A DNA stretch of 29,006 nucleotides. Origin: Ichthyophonus hoferi. Taxonomy: Eukaryota; Opisthokonta; Ichthyosporea; Ichthyophonida; Ichthyophonidae. The stretch lies in NCBI GenBank assembly GCA_002751075.1, contig NAOQ01000377.1:36970-65975 (forward strand), read 5' to 3'. Under the pieces are notes generated by a model. That model was not told the origin of the DNA and made no database searches. It worked only from the letters and a program-made list of their open reading frames with translations. Position 1 is the first letter of the stretch; each line of letters begins with the position of its first letter. Positions 10,822 to 22,930 of the stretch are shown in pieces. Made by a program: the position numbers and the translations under genes.

Positions 10822-13342
10822 CTATCGTCCCCATCCTGTAAGCCCATCTATGTCAACTAGCGCATGTGTATTTACACTATCTCCATTGCCTCGCACCCTA
10901 GCTACCAATAGCAACAAGGGCTGATTGAACACTGTGAATCTAATTGAATGAACCATGGCCATAATGTAACATTACCTCAGTCTTAGTATTATATTATCCG
11001 TGTAAAAAGATCAAAAACAAATCATGAAAGTTACAGAGAAAACATTGCCTCCGGGCAGTAGTATGGCATACATAGCCAGGAATTGGTTTAAGAACATACA
11101 GACAGGTACTAAGAACAGATGCCCTGATATACACAAAGGACAAGTATGCCTAGGAGATGGTATGCTCACTAAGATGTTTAAAAGAAATAATGCCTACTGG
11201 GGGCCTGCCATAACACAAGGGGAAAGTACAGTATGGGATCAGAGGGCAGGAAGCATTATTGTCCCCGTAGTAGGATGTGCAATGTGATGGTCATCTTTAG
11301 GCTATACGCAAGACACTACACTATCTAGGTAGCTTACCTGCAGTTGACTGACCGGGTTGGGGGAAAGACACGGGTGGCTGGGTAGCACCCCCTGGGCCCG
11401 CTGGACGCATCATGCCTGTACCAGCTATATAGTTAGTATCACCTTAAAACATATAGGCCATGTGCCTTATGAACCAATACTGCTTTTGATTAAAAGAAAC
11501 ACCCAATCACTTCCATATTTAAACTCAAAATCAAAATGAAACAGTGGCAATACGGGTATAAGCTGTGGTGTGTTTAAGCATTGTGTTATTGAGCTGTGCT
11601 TTCTCTCTGGTTCTTCCTAGCCCTATGATGCCTGTCGAGAAAGAGTCGTCCTAAAAGACCCTCTTATACAATATAAAATATATAAAATATATAGTAAGTA
11701 TAATAATGAACTGTTGGTAGTTCTGGATTTACCATTCCTCCGTACATATTAATACTATTACCATCTCTCCCCCTACACTATCAGAGCTAAGACATTTGCT
11801 CACCTGGCATACCCATCATAGCCCCCATGGGGTTACCTGGCATGCCCATACCAGGCATACCCATCCCAGGCATACCCATCCCAGGGAATTGAGGCATTCC
11901 TCCAGGAGGAGCCATGCCCAGAAGACCAGCTCCACCAACCGACTGGGGGAAGGGATTCATACTACCACCTACAGCCACTGTGATGGGAGTCAACTGGGAC
12001 AGGGCGGGAGGGATGAAGAAGCCTGAAGAAAGGAAAATTGCAAGGTTTAATAGAGGGAGGAGAGGGGAGGGAGGGAGGTGGAGTAGGGCCAGGTCAGGAT
12101 GCATGTTAACAATGTGAATAGTAATAGTATGTATAATAACGCATACATCAACCAATGTTAGTGAGGCAGTCTATGGCAAAGTTCTCTTATAAAGACAGGA
12201 AAAGTGTGAAGGAAATACACACCTTGGGCCATCAGACTCTCTTGATTTTCTTCATACCACTTCTGGTAGAAGGCTCTCACATTGTCTCTGTGCTTTCTAC
12301 CCTGGTTGTGGGTCTTTCTTACAGAAGCCTGTAAAACCAGCCCGCACCATGATAAGTTGTATAGTCAACAACCCTAGTGGGATTAAACCAAGCCATGTTC
12401 TAGCATACAGAAGGTATGGGCCACGACCCACAAAAAAGAGAATACATACAGGAAATATCCCATGTAGCACCTTACTAGATTATAAAACAAAGGCAGGAAA
12501 TGACCATGAAATTAACCCACATCCGTCAAGTCTCTCGTTCCGTTCATTTCAGCCTCATGTCTAGTCTTAAAGGCTTGGCCTGTTTTGAGTTATCGTTCCT
12601 CTAGCATACAGGCTAGTGTTCGTGCATTGTTTTCTTCCCCGCCTCCTAATATAACAGTTCATTATCCTATTTTATACACCCATATCTATTCACTCACTCT
12701 TCTTCACACATAAATACAAACATATACTACCAGTCCACCAATTTCCTTAGCTTCAGTCAAACCAAAAATATACTTAACCTTCACTTTCTCTTAACATGCA
12801 CACTAAAAATGGTATGCCAATGGGCAGTCCACCTTTCAATCACTAGTTGACAGGTAAAATTATAAACAGCTCGCAGAACTTACAGAATCATGGGTCAGAA
12901 AGGCGTCACAATAGTCACAGTAGTACCTGTAGAATATATGTGTAAGAATGCTTGTCCCTCTTCTATAGTAGCTCTCAATACTAATAGTTATTTCTTCCCG
13001 ACAGGGGAATCAACCAATACTTGCAGTGAGCTAGACTATGCTATCCTTTGTACAAGAATATTCATCACAACCCCTGTAGAAAGCAAGGTGGCGGTTTTAG
13101 AAAAAAGAGTTATAATACGGAAATGGTGCCATATCCTAATAATTCAGACACGCACTGTCCATAACAAAACGTTTGGTACGATCATTTTCAGAGCATTCGT
13201 AGACATAATGTAGTCCTGTCTCGGGTTTATAAGTAAGTAGGCTTTGACGCGTCGCGCCTATAGACAAGTACATAAGCCTGAAGGAATAAGTAAAATTTGA
13301 ACATCTATCAAAAGCAATAAAGGAGGTTGCAAACCTTGGCAT
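10822..13342 (-). CDS. SNRPC: U1 snRNP protein C (U1-C) (6 exons, about 155 aa)
   Basis: Exons, in order of transcription, are 13342-13335, 12926-12884, 12328-12223, 12022-11804, 11415-11338 and 10835-10822. Phases agree and the sum is 468 nt, giving 155 residues; human U1-C has 159. The N terminus reads [17 protein letters not shown], then [16 protein letters not shown]. Cys6, Cys9, His24 and His30 form the U1-C zinc finger at the same positions as in human. [14 protein letters not shown] matches the following helix. The rest is a Gly/Met/Pro-rich tail with three GMGMP units and [14 protein letters not shown], typical of U1-C. The protein sits in the U1 snRNP and stabilises pairing of U1 with the 5' splice site. 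The first exon codes for only 8 nt and ends at a weak donor (GTTTGC). The last exon is short (ends WGR) and less certain than the others. The gene converges on HOOK. Confidence 0.93.
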
Positions 13343-13568
13343 GGCTGACAATATTAAACTATTAACAGGTATGATAGTAGTATATAATAATATATTGTTT
13401 TAAGTACTAACTCGCTAACGTGTGGCCCGTCTATCTAACCATCTACCTCTATCGCCTAGGCCCCATTAGCCACTAGTGATTGGCTAGCCGGCTTTGATGA
13501 CAAGGCTGGGTTGGCGAGCCACCAAAGCGTTCTATAGTACTGTATGTAGTAATAGGAGGTTTGCAACC
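13325..13568. repeat. 12-base inverted repeat around the U1-C first exon
   Basis: AGGTTTGCAACC reads on the plus strand at 13557-13568 and on the minus strand at 13336-13325, where it includes the U1-C exon 1 donor. A near copy lies on the plus strand at 1420-1430 in TXNL4B intron 2. The role is unknown. Confidence 0.5.
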
Positions 13569-16029
13569 CAATTATAGAAAGAAAAATAAGTAATTAGCAT
13601 GTATTTCATTCCAGATTTTAAAAACAATACATAATTGCAATGATTTGTTAGCTTATATAGTAGGAAAGACATGTTTCAATAGCACAGTAGTCAGATAGGT
13701 GTCAATGATAATTCTGCTGAAGAAATCAGATATTAATATTATTTTTATTAAAAACTTACTTCCCACACGACTCGAGCCAATTCGCCCTTAAAACTCAAAT
13801 AGTTTCCTATACTATAAACGGCTACATCTTGGTGCTTGGAGGTCAATTGATTGGTCAAATATCTTTTCGGGGGCCTTAAAGAAATATAATGTGCAAACTT
13901 CTATACCTTACATAGGCATGAAATACTGTGAGATTTCATAATAGAATTTTAGGATCATGGTAAGAAAGAGGCCCAGGATCATACTGCTCCATCTAGGCCC
14001 TATTAGAGTTAACAAATTTGGGTGGCAATATAGTTATTACGGGTTATATTACTAGGACTTTTATGGTATTTTATACAAGTGAAAGGTTTATTATATAATA
14101 TTATACCACTACTTTGAACTGATAGTATTATTGTACTCAACTATAATAAATTAAGCCCCAAGTATTCAAAACGAATATTAAGATACGTTTCGTTTTTCAA
14201 AGGTTTTCTTGGATTTCATGTCAGTAAGTACAAATTTGACACTATTTGTTTATGTTCATTGAAATCCAGGTACATATTCTTTTTTTAGGTTGGATATTCT
14301 TTCAATCAAACTTATTCTGAAATACTGAAGTAAACTTAAGAATTTTATTTGCCTTGTTCTTTTAAAGTATATTATATTAGCCATAATTCAAATTTTGGGG
14401 AAAATTCTGTAATATTATGCAATTTCAAAAATAAGACAATGCAGTCAATTGGCTAAGTGTAAACCCATTACAATTTTTTAAGTTCACAAATTAACTGCTA
14501 ACAAACATAGAATATTATTACAGGGAATTTCACATTTAAACTATTTATTTACACAACCCATATCTGTGAAGTTATTGAACTCATTCCCAAGTTTTTGGAA
14601 GGTGCTAATGATGAGGTTGTCCTCACCTCTCCCAGTCATCTGTGACACATGATTTGACATATATGAATCAGTAAGCAATCCATTTTAAAGTATAGGAGGG
14701 CAAAAAATGGTTTCGCCTACTAACTCAACCCATCACCTATTTAAAGCTTTTCATATGACATTTCATTCTCTATTTGTATTCATTAATCTTTAAGTATACA
14801 TGAAAAATTATAACCACCATCATTAGCTCTATATTTATACTATACTATACTTACTGAGTAATTTCAATAGCAGCAGCCTGAGATACACTTGCTTCAGATT
14901 AATGATTCGGAAAATGCAGACATTTAAGAATCCCTTGATCTGACACATTGGTAAATTGTTGTCCGTGTGACTGGTTTCCAAGATCAGTAGACTAAAATTA
15001 ATACTTGGAACGAAGGTAATAAGGGATGTTCCAAGAATTCTGAAATTAGCTACCAGTAGTTGGTAGCTTGACTACAGTGCACCAATCACCACCATCACCA
15101 TGTGCTCCTATAATGGTAAATATTGTTCATACACGTGGTAGTCTTCCGGTATCAAACTAAGGCAGGCTGACTCTGTAAAGGTAGTATATTTGGCATAAAT
15201 TTTAGGTATATAAGCACCATTAACAATATCTATTCAATGTAGACTTAACCATTTGGTATCTACATTAAGGCATCTAAATTTTTGATAGGTCATTATACCA
15301 ATTATAGCAAAGGAGTTGAGATAAGGCCCAGGATAATCTATTTAAAACTAAGGCTGTGCGATTTTGTTTGTCCCAATAGGGGCCTGACCACCTGGAGCAC
15401 TCCATTCAAAAGAAAAAGTCAAACAAACCTGCTATAATCTTAAGTAATCTTAATAAATATATAACAATAATGCTATTGGTAGAGCTACTTCATTTATAAG
15501 AAATATAGCCTATTTAGTCTAAAAGAATAATAATAGGTATGCTTTATTTTAACTTTTAACTTTTTTTTCCCTTCCAAGTCTCTATATTATTGCACTTAAT
15601 ACTAAAGCTAGTAACTTTGATAATTCACTTTCCAATAATAAATCAATGCACAATTAGGATTGAACACTCACCTTTTGCAAGAGCAGATAAAAAGAGGACC
15701 TCATATATATACAATCAGAGATGGACTCCATAAACTGTGTTATGCTAGATTTAAATACTTATTGTAAATAATACAAGAAAATATAAGGTCAATTTTTTGA
15801 AATGTAACACAACAAACGTTTCCATTAGATTGTATTTTTTGCTACACTCTGTATTAAACAAATTAGCATCATCATATCTAATCAATATTTTTACTAAAAT
15901 ATTATTGTAAATACATAAGATATAGCTTTAACGGGTATCTATTATAAACTGTTATTTACAAGTACTAACAATGAGCAGTCCAGACCTGTTTCTACTTGAT
16001 CCTTAAAATTTTCCACTGACTTTGACTTC
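13343..16029. other. Gene-free stretch including the shift to AT-rich sequence
   Basis: The first 200 bases are the upstream flank of U1-C and should hold its promoter; they include AT-rich TATATAATAATATA near 13380-13395. From about 13570 the sequence becomes strongly AT-rich. I see no exon, RNA gene or long repeat as far as the copia relic. A short, unusually GC-rich string at 13761-13789 stands out and is treated as a finding. Confidence 0.55.
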
Positions 16030-17110
16030 CCCTATCTAGATCTACTTTTTCTATATTGGTGGATCCTCAACGCTATCCTCCACATTTAAAGTTATATTTG
16101 AAGATAGTGATGGCACTGAGGTAAAGGTTAATCCAGAGGATCTACCTTTCATTATTGGAGTACCTTTCATTATTGAAGAACTCCTCTCTTTTCTTATTTT
16201 AAGCTGACCATTCTTACCCCTGTGAAATATTTTCACACAAGGAACACTTGTCTCATAGAGTCTTACATATCTGCTGATTATAATTCAATTATCCTTGGTG
16301 CCCAAAAGATGTTATACCTTCATGGTCTCTTAATAACCCAACATTGCAATATTTTTGCCTTTTGGTCCAGTCCAGTCTAATGTTTATTTCTTTTAAAAGC
16401 ATTGGAAACCAAAGGCACTCACCCTGTTGAGAGGTCCTAGTCTAGTGTTATTCGTTCTATGAGGGTAATAACTTGAGCAGGCTGATTGGTAGGTAATTTG
16501 AGACAAATACCGTTGAGTTGATTACTTTATTCCAAAAACTCATGGAAATTGCATTTACAATTTGTGCACTTCCTACCTCTGTAACGAGCTACTGAGTATA
16601 TCTTTCACTGAAACCAGATTACGCGGGAGGATGAAGGGCTGGTTTGATGCAGCATTTTTTTAAATTTTCAATAATTGTTGAAAACTGGATTGAAGTACTC
16701 AAATCCACTGCCAGTGATCAATGTTGACAATGATTTGTCATGCTTTATTGTGGCATGGGCCTGTAAGGTTTTGAAATTTTTAAATGTTTTAGATTTTACA
16801 TTTAATAGTTAAACTATAACAATATTGGAAAAGGCATCTCTACATATTCCAATGGATTTGTAACTAGAAAAGTTTGGCTTTAAAGGACCTGTTAGATCGA
16901 TGTGCACCAGCTGGAACAAACAAATTGCACGGTTGGTTTGCTCTGGATAAAGGATTGTTTTGGCCTTTGAAAGATTACACATCTTGTGCTTCTTTTTTTT
17001 CTTCTTGTAAATCTTGATGTTGGACATTAATATGGCTAAAGACGTAGTTTCTGGGTTAAAAAGCATAAATTTGTAATATGAGGCCATTTAAACAATTACG
17101 CCTACTGTGT
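16030..17110 (-). mobile_element. Ancient Ty1/copia relic (integrase region)
   Basis: The minus strand shows, in the right order for a copia Pol, a Cys-containing pre-core segment followed by LVHIDLTGP (about 16.87-16.98 kb), a later integrase-core segment with SFWNKVIN..FVSNYLP (about 16.48-16.60 kb), and the IISRYVRLYE-like end of the integrase region (about 16.23-16.28 kb). It is a fossil, heavily decayed with many breaks and base composition now as AT-rich as its surroundings, so clearly older than the element at the right edge. No reverse transcriptase part, LTR or target-site duplication was found. A Ser/Thr-rich open stretch at 17301-17555 on the same strand could be an upstream part of it, but this is unproved. 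Confidence 0.65.
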
Positions 17111-20100
17111 TTGCATAAATGGCTAGTTTGTGTTTTGTAAACAAATTCTTGGTGACTTGGTTTTGCGTATTACAAAAATATGTCATACAGAAAAATAGTC
17201 CTTAAAGATATGTGTCTGGCAATTACCATTTAAGTATCTGTTTGTGTTTAGTATGCGGTAAGTTCAACAGTACGGTACATTGATTAATATTTTCAAATAA
17301 TTAAGTAGTGTTGGGTCTAAATGTTTGATAATCTATTAGAACATTATTTATAATACTTTCTGCTAAATATAGAGTCAAGGAAGTTGCTGAATGAGTAGAT
17401 TCTGTAGAGGAGTCTGTTGATATAGACAATCTAGAGGATACAGAATCAACGCTGGTGTCTTTTGATGGGGTCACTGGTTCCTCATTGGTAGCAAACATGT
17501 AACCCAAGTCTTGTTTATGAAAGTCCTCTGAAGCAAATGGGAAATCTATTTTCACTTTTTTTTTGCCTATTTGCAGATTGCTTTATAAAAGCTGCAAATT
17601 AGACAAAATTACTCTTGGGAATACTCTTCTTGCAGGCAGGGATTTTTATGTTAATAAGGTAAAGCCATAACTTACATTCATAAAGATACAAACTTGTATA
17701 TAACAAACATTTATTATTCTTGTAACCAATAGCTAGTAAGTACAGCTTGGTACTAGTTTCTGGTAGATTAGTTTAATATTAAAATGTGTGCTATTGTTCT
17801 CAAGCATGTTTTTTATTAGTCTAATATATATTAGGTAAAATATAAGACATAACCAAAAGTAATGGGCCTAGAAATTAGAAATGCTCTACTTTTTCAGCTT
17901 GTATACACTAGAGTTACTAAATTCCAAAGTGTTACATTTCCCATAGCTTTCTTAATTAATATCCTTACTAATTATCAAATCTTAAAGTTATATTGCAAAA
18001 TAATTTAAAATCACATGGTTATTTATCAATCTAAAAGAGATCATACTATGTATCCAGAGGTTTGTAATAAATTAATGTATCTAGAAGGCAATGAAGCATT
18101 AGTTTAGGTTTGGTATTACTATGATAGTTTGCTAAAATAGCATGATGTATTCATAAAAGGAAAAAACTTGATACCTTTTCCAATGCTCTGTGAGCTTCAA
18201 ACTATATTACCAGGCTCCATAAACTCAGTTAGGACCAGATCCCAACTAGTAGGTAATTAATCTAATAAATAATGCCTTTTTACTAATGCTTCAAAGCTGT
18301 ATCTAAAACAAAGTGATAAATTTATCTAAAAACAAAAGTAGGCTTCAAAGGTACTTCCTCGTGGAAAGGAAGTCTTGGTGTTTCACATCATCATAGCACA
18401 CAAGAAGACAGTAAGAATTGAAAGTAGTTCTAACTTGAAGGAAGAAATTATTGCAAGAAACCTAAAAGAGAGTTTTAAAATCAATGAAGAATATGATTCC
18501 TTTGATCTATTAGGTCCTGACAAATCCAGAACTGAAGCCACATTTGATTATAGTAAAGAGTCCAACACAGCTTTCCCAAGTTCTGACAATTATAATATGA
18601 AATTTGAGTGGCCCTGATTAAGAACCCGATCTCTACTTAAATAGCTTCTGGTAAAAAACTAACCCACCATTCATATTATAACCCAGTTGAATTGCTGAAT
18701 TAAAAAAAGAAAAACTAAACAATGGGTTGAGGTTGGAATCAGAACTCATGATATGTGTAAACTCCAAAACTACAACTTAAGTGTTAAAACGTTTTCGTAA
18801 GACTTTGGTACAGATAGCTAGCTATTCTACCTTATAAACCAAATGATAAGATTACATACTAAAAGCTCTGGTCAAGCTACTTCTGAATATAGGAGGTTTT
18901 CTAGTGATAATGTTTTTATAAATCAATTACTAAATTGGTTTAACTGCAACTTATTTTGATTAAAGTGTTTCACAACTGAACCATCTAATTACCTAAGGTA
19001 AACATGCATTTAAGTCAATTTTTTCTGGGCCCATATTTTGAGAGGAATGATAAAATTTAACACTCATCTGCTTGATACACAGAGACATAATACACACATT
19101 AGTCATATATTACAATATTTTCAATATTTGAAAAAGGGTTTTCTGACCAAAATACACACCAGGGTTCTTAGTTATGAAAACTTAAATTTGCTGGTAAATA
19201 GCAGAGCAGAGATTTCACCAAAACAATTAAAACAACTATAGCATTTAGATTGGGGTTTTTGGAACTCGCATACAATGGGTTATTCTTATGCCAACCAATA
19301 GTTCAGATTAAATGGTTAATCAATACTACACAACTAGGGTGCAGTTTGATTAACAGGTTAGTTTTTTGTTATCAATACAAAAAACTATATAGCCAGACGT
19401 CAGGCTCTTAGTCTAGACCTTTTGAGACTCATATTGTAATAAATGTATGCTTAAAATAAATTTGAATTTATTTTTTTGAGTAGTGACTTTAGAAAGTCAA
19501 GAACATGATAGCTATAAGAAGATTATTTGGAAAAGGGAGTTTGTAAGGATTACTTACAGTTTATATATGATAGTCCGTGATTACATTGAAGAAAGTCAAA
19601 GTTTAGGTTAACTCTAATTCTGAGGAAATACTTTAACCAGACTTGGACAAAACGTTTGATGCCTGTGAATACTGCAAGTCATCCTTAGGTGGCAGCAGTT
19701 TTGACTCTGTTAGTACCAAATATTAAATGTTTCTAGAATTTCATTCCAAGTCAACACACCCCCGACTGATTTCAACATACTGATGGTTTGTTATGCAATT
19801 TATTTTCCTCCTTGACCTGCCGGATTCTTTTATTCTTTAATTCATGGATTTCGTTGTGAGAAAATTGTCACACCTTTTCTATCTGTACATTTTATGGTTG
19901 GTATTCTCTTCAATGAGATAATGATTGCCTTCAGTCTGTAAAATGAATTATGCAAAGCACTCGTTTCTTCACTTTCTATCAGCATATTCAGTTAATTATT
20001 GATGATGAATACTTGTTCTTTCATGGACGAGATAGGTATTTTCCCTTTCCCTTAGGTCTGAGAATGAACCTAGGATAATTTTTAGGTCCAATAAGTATAA

Positions 20101-21789
20101 AATGCATTTGGTGTTAATTGCCCTGATATTTTTATCAAATATATTGAAGCAAATATGATGATTCCAAGACAAAAGATAATAGTTTGGTATTTATGTTTCA
20201 TTTAATATATAGCTTTCCAGGGGTGAACGTTGTGAAGTTGTTTTTGTTGAAGTCAAGGTGTTAAACTGTACTGCAATATAACACTAAGTTTATCTTGTCT
20301 GATTCTAAAATTGGACCAACTTCAGTTCGCATAGACTGTAACTCTTGCAATGGCAAAATATTGATAGGGTAAATATACCCTGTCTTTTTATTAAACCATT
20401 ACCTTGACAATGACACATGTCAGGTGGCAGACTATAATGCAAACAAAACTAGAAGCTCTATCTTGACCACACAATACAGTGGTTAATTTATATTATTTTA
20501 AACACGTGTGAAGTGGTGAGACTAAACTCAGATCAAACAGTATACCTATTATGGTATGCAGGAATTGGTCTCAATCTGAGTCATTACTACATGAATTTGA
20601 TAGATAGTTTTTCTATTGTTGTTATCTATTTTCTAAATAATATTCAATATTGATGAATTATAGGTAATAAAAAATGGAAAATATTTTATATCTTAATACA
20701 AATAATTAATTGGTTAAAGAATTGGTGTAATGTATTACATATGTTCTAATGGTAATTATATGTAAAATGTTCTCCCCTGCTACATATTATGTGTTGTAAA
20801 TCTTCTTATTTGACTTACCTGGAGATCTCTTGTTAGGAAGATTGCTTCCTGAATGTAGTTGCATATTACAGTAATTATACAGACCTCCTCTTCATTATTC
20901 CCTCCCTGGAATTTAGACTGCTTTCCTTAGCATTACTTGTTATTCTGATCTCCTATTGTCATTTTGTTTTTGATTATAAGGAAACTGGGCCATGTTCTAT
21001 AGATTTTAACATATCACATATTAATAATTCAGTATTTCAATATCCAACATTTAGTTACTGTTGTTAGTATCTTTTCTATGGTTTGAATTGTCCTGTTCAT
21101 ACTTAACTCCTACTGTAGTAGTTAGCATTGAAGTCCATGCTGTTAATGAGCCTTTTCAAAGTCTTACATTCTCTCATTGTCAAAATAAAAAATGCACATT
21201 CTTTAGATTTTTTTTATTCCCTCCAAGTGTTGAGTCATTTTGTTAAAGACAACTTCATTGTTCTATTTTGGTTTAGTTTTGTTCATCTTCTTTATAGCTG
21301 CTTGAACGTGTGCTAGATATACACAGTTAAATTCTGCTGCATTATATTTAAATAAAATTTTGCTATTATTATATTAAGATATATAAATTATGTATTGTAC
21401 TGTTTTAGCACTGAATTGCCATACACAATATTACAAATTGAAATTAAAGTTGTTCTAGAATATTCATGTACTTTGTATGATAATTGCTTTTTTTTTCTAG
21501 ACAAAAGGATAAAACTAGACTGTAAATTACAATGTATTGACACTCAATCTTACTGTATTAGAAATTGTTTTCTTGTTTTCTGATTAGCACATGGCTGCAC
21601 CTTAAGGAAACAAATTAATCAGATAGTAATTCTGTTGTTTATCATACACTTTCTAGTTTGTGAAAATTGGGTACAACAGCAATTATAAGCTAACCAACAT
21701 GCAACTTTTATTTCATTTATTTTCAGTTTTATCATTAAATGACTTTCAAGTGATGTTTTTTACAGAAAAGTTAATTTTTACACATTTTA
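17111..21789. other. Long AT-rich stretch without recognisable genes
   Basis: Nearly 4.7 kb of AT-rich DNA without an exon, RNA gene or repeat family that I can name. Two open stretches are noted for completeness. One is at 17301-17555 (minus, Ser/Thr-rich). The other is at 18375-18617 (plus, 80 codons, acidic, with EYDSFDLLGPDKSRTEATF). Neither has splice sites or motifs that I can tie to a family. Confidence 0.5.
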
Positions 21790-22930
21790 TTATCTATATA
21801 CATTAGATATTTTAACCAGGGTTATAGGCACCCCACACAACTCTCCCCTATCAATGGAACCAATCAATTGGAATTTTGGATTGAAATGCGAGGTAGATTT
21901 AGAGTTGTCCATGTCAAACTCTGCAACTGTGGATTTTGTGCTCAATATTAGGTCAACAGTCCTTACCTGCCACCTAACTTTATCAACTATCACCATACTT
22001 CTCTAGTATTAATTGATAAGCACAATACTCAGCAAACAAGATCTTCATATGTGGCACCTGCATCAGGATTTCCATGCTGGAATAGGACTGACAAGCCAAA
22101 GGTTTCCCCATATATTGTTACACTATAATGCTCTGTTGATATACTATCACCAGGCATTCCACATTCTCATTTAAGGCCACTAATCAACTTTGCTCTGATG
22201 ATGCATATTTCAGAGTCTGCTATTCCCACCTACACAGGAAAATTTTAGAATATATTTTTTCTAAATGGTCCAATCCCATCAAAATGTTAATTCGGGTATG
22301 CACATGGGAGTTACTTGTCTTACACCTTAATCATCCAATGCCTCAGGCTATGGCAGTGCAGTTAGAAGTAGAATCATTGCAGCAGCTCATGTGATTCTAC
22401 ATTGGGGTTTGAATGTGCAACAATGATTATTGTTGGATTAACCTTTGATATTCCATTTTTCCAAATCTGTATGAAATTGGTAGCCCAGTATAGCCAAACG
22501 TCAATTGCCAACATAATAATACTTAAGGCTCCAGATTAGTTTGGAAGTCTTTGCATGTATATGCTCAGCTGCAAGCATTGACTGACCACTATTAAAACCA
22601 GTCAGGGGTTGTTGCTGCTCCAAAACAAAACCATAGCTATGTTCGCTCTGCCTGTCTACCACAACATGGCTGTAAAAGTATAATCTGTTTGTTGTGTGTT
22701 AGGGGGATTGGCAATAGAAACACTAGCAATTTTCTGGACCTTGGTTCAACGATATCATCTTTGGATTCTACAGTAGTATCTGGAAGCATTAGGTTATTTT
22801 CATTTCAGTTGAAGAGAAAAATGGTGTTTGCTAATTGTATGAAGTATCTTGTGTCAACCGTATTAAGATGGTCCACCACTTGTTGATGGGCCTCTTATGT
22901 TGCTCAGGTTTAATGACACTTACATGCAGA
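21790..22930. other. Unclassified island of higher GC, possible old insertion
   Basis: About 1.1 kb whose base composition (by eye about 40% GC) stands out from the AT-rich flanks. Both strands carry moderately long open stretches, for example 21790-21996 on minus and 22689-22886 on plus, but no motif I can assign. It may be an old mobile element or a decayed gene. The edges are approximate, and I found no terminal repeats. Confidence 0.35.

Noticed and set aside
10741-10835. Open minus-strand frame starting [12 protein letters not shown] after the last U1-C acceptor
   Set aside because: It needs a different phase from exon 5. The phase-correct reading stops after WGR, gives a protein close to the usual U1-C length, and lies just upstream of an AATAAA.
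11796-12117. Two plus-strand open frames with His- and Arg-rich repeats
   Set aside because: They are the antisense of the GMGMP-rich exon 4 of U1-C.
19600-20100. Possible second retroelement fragment
   Set aside because: Translations in several frames gave no reverse transcriptase, integrase or RNase H motif in a consistent order.
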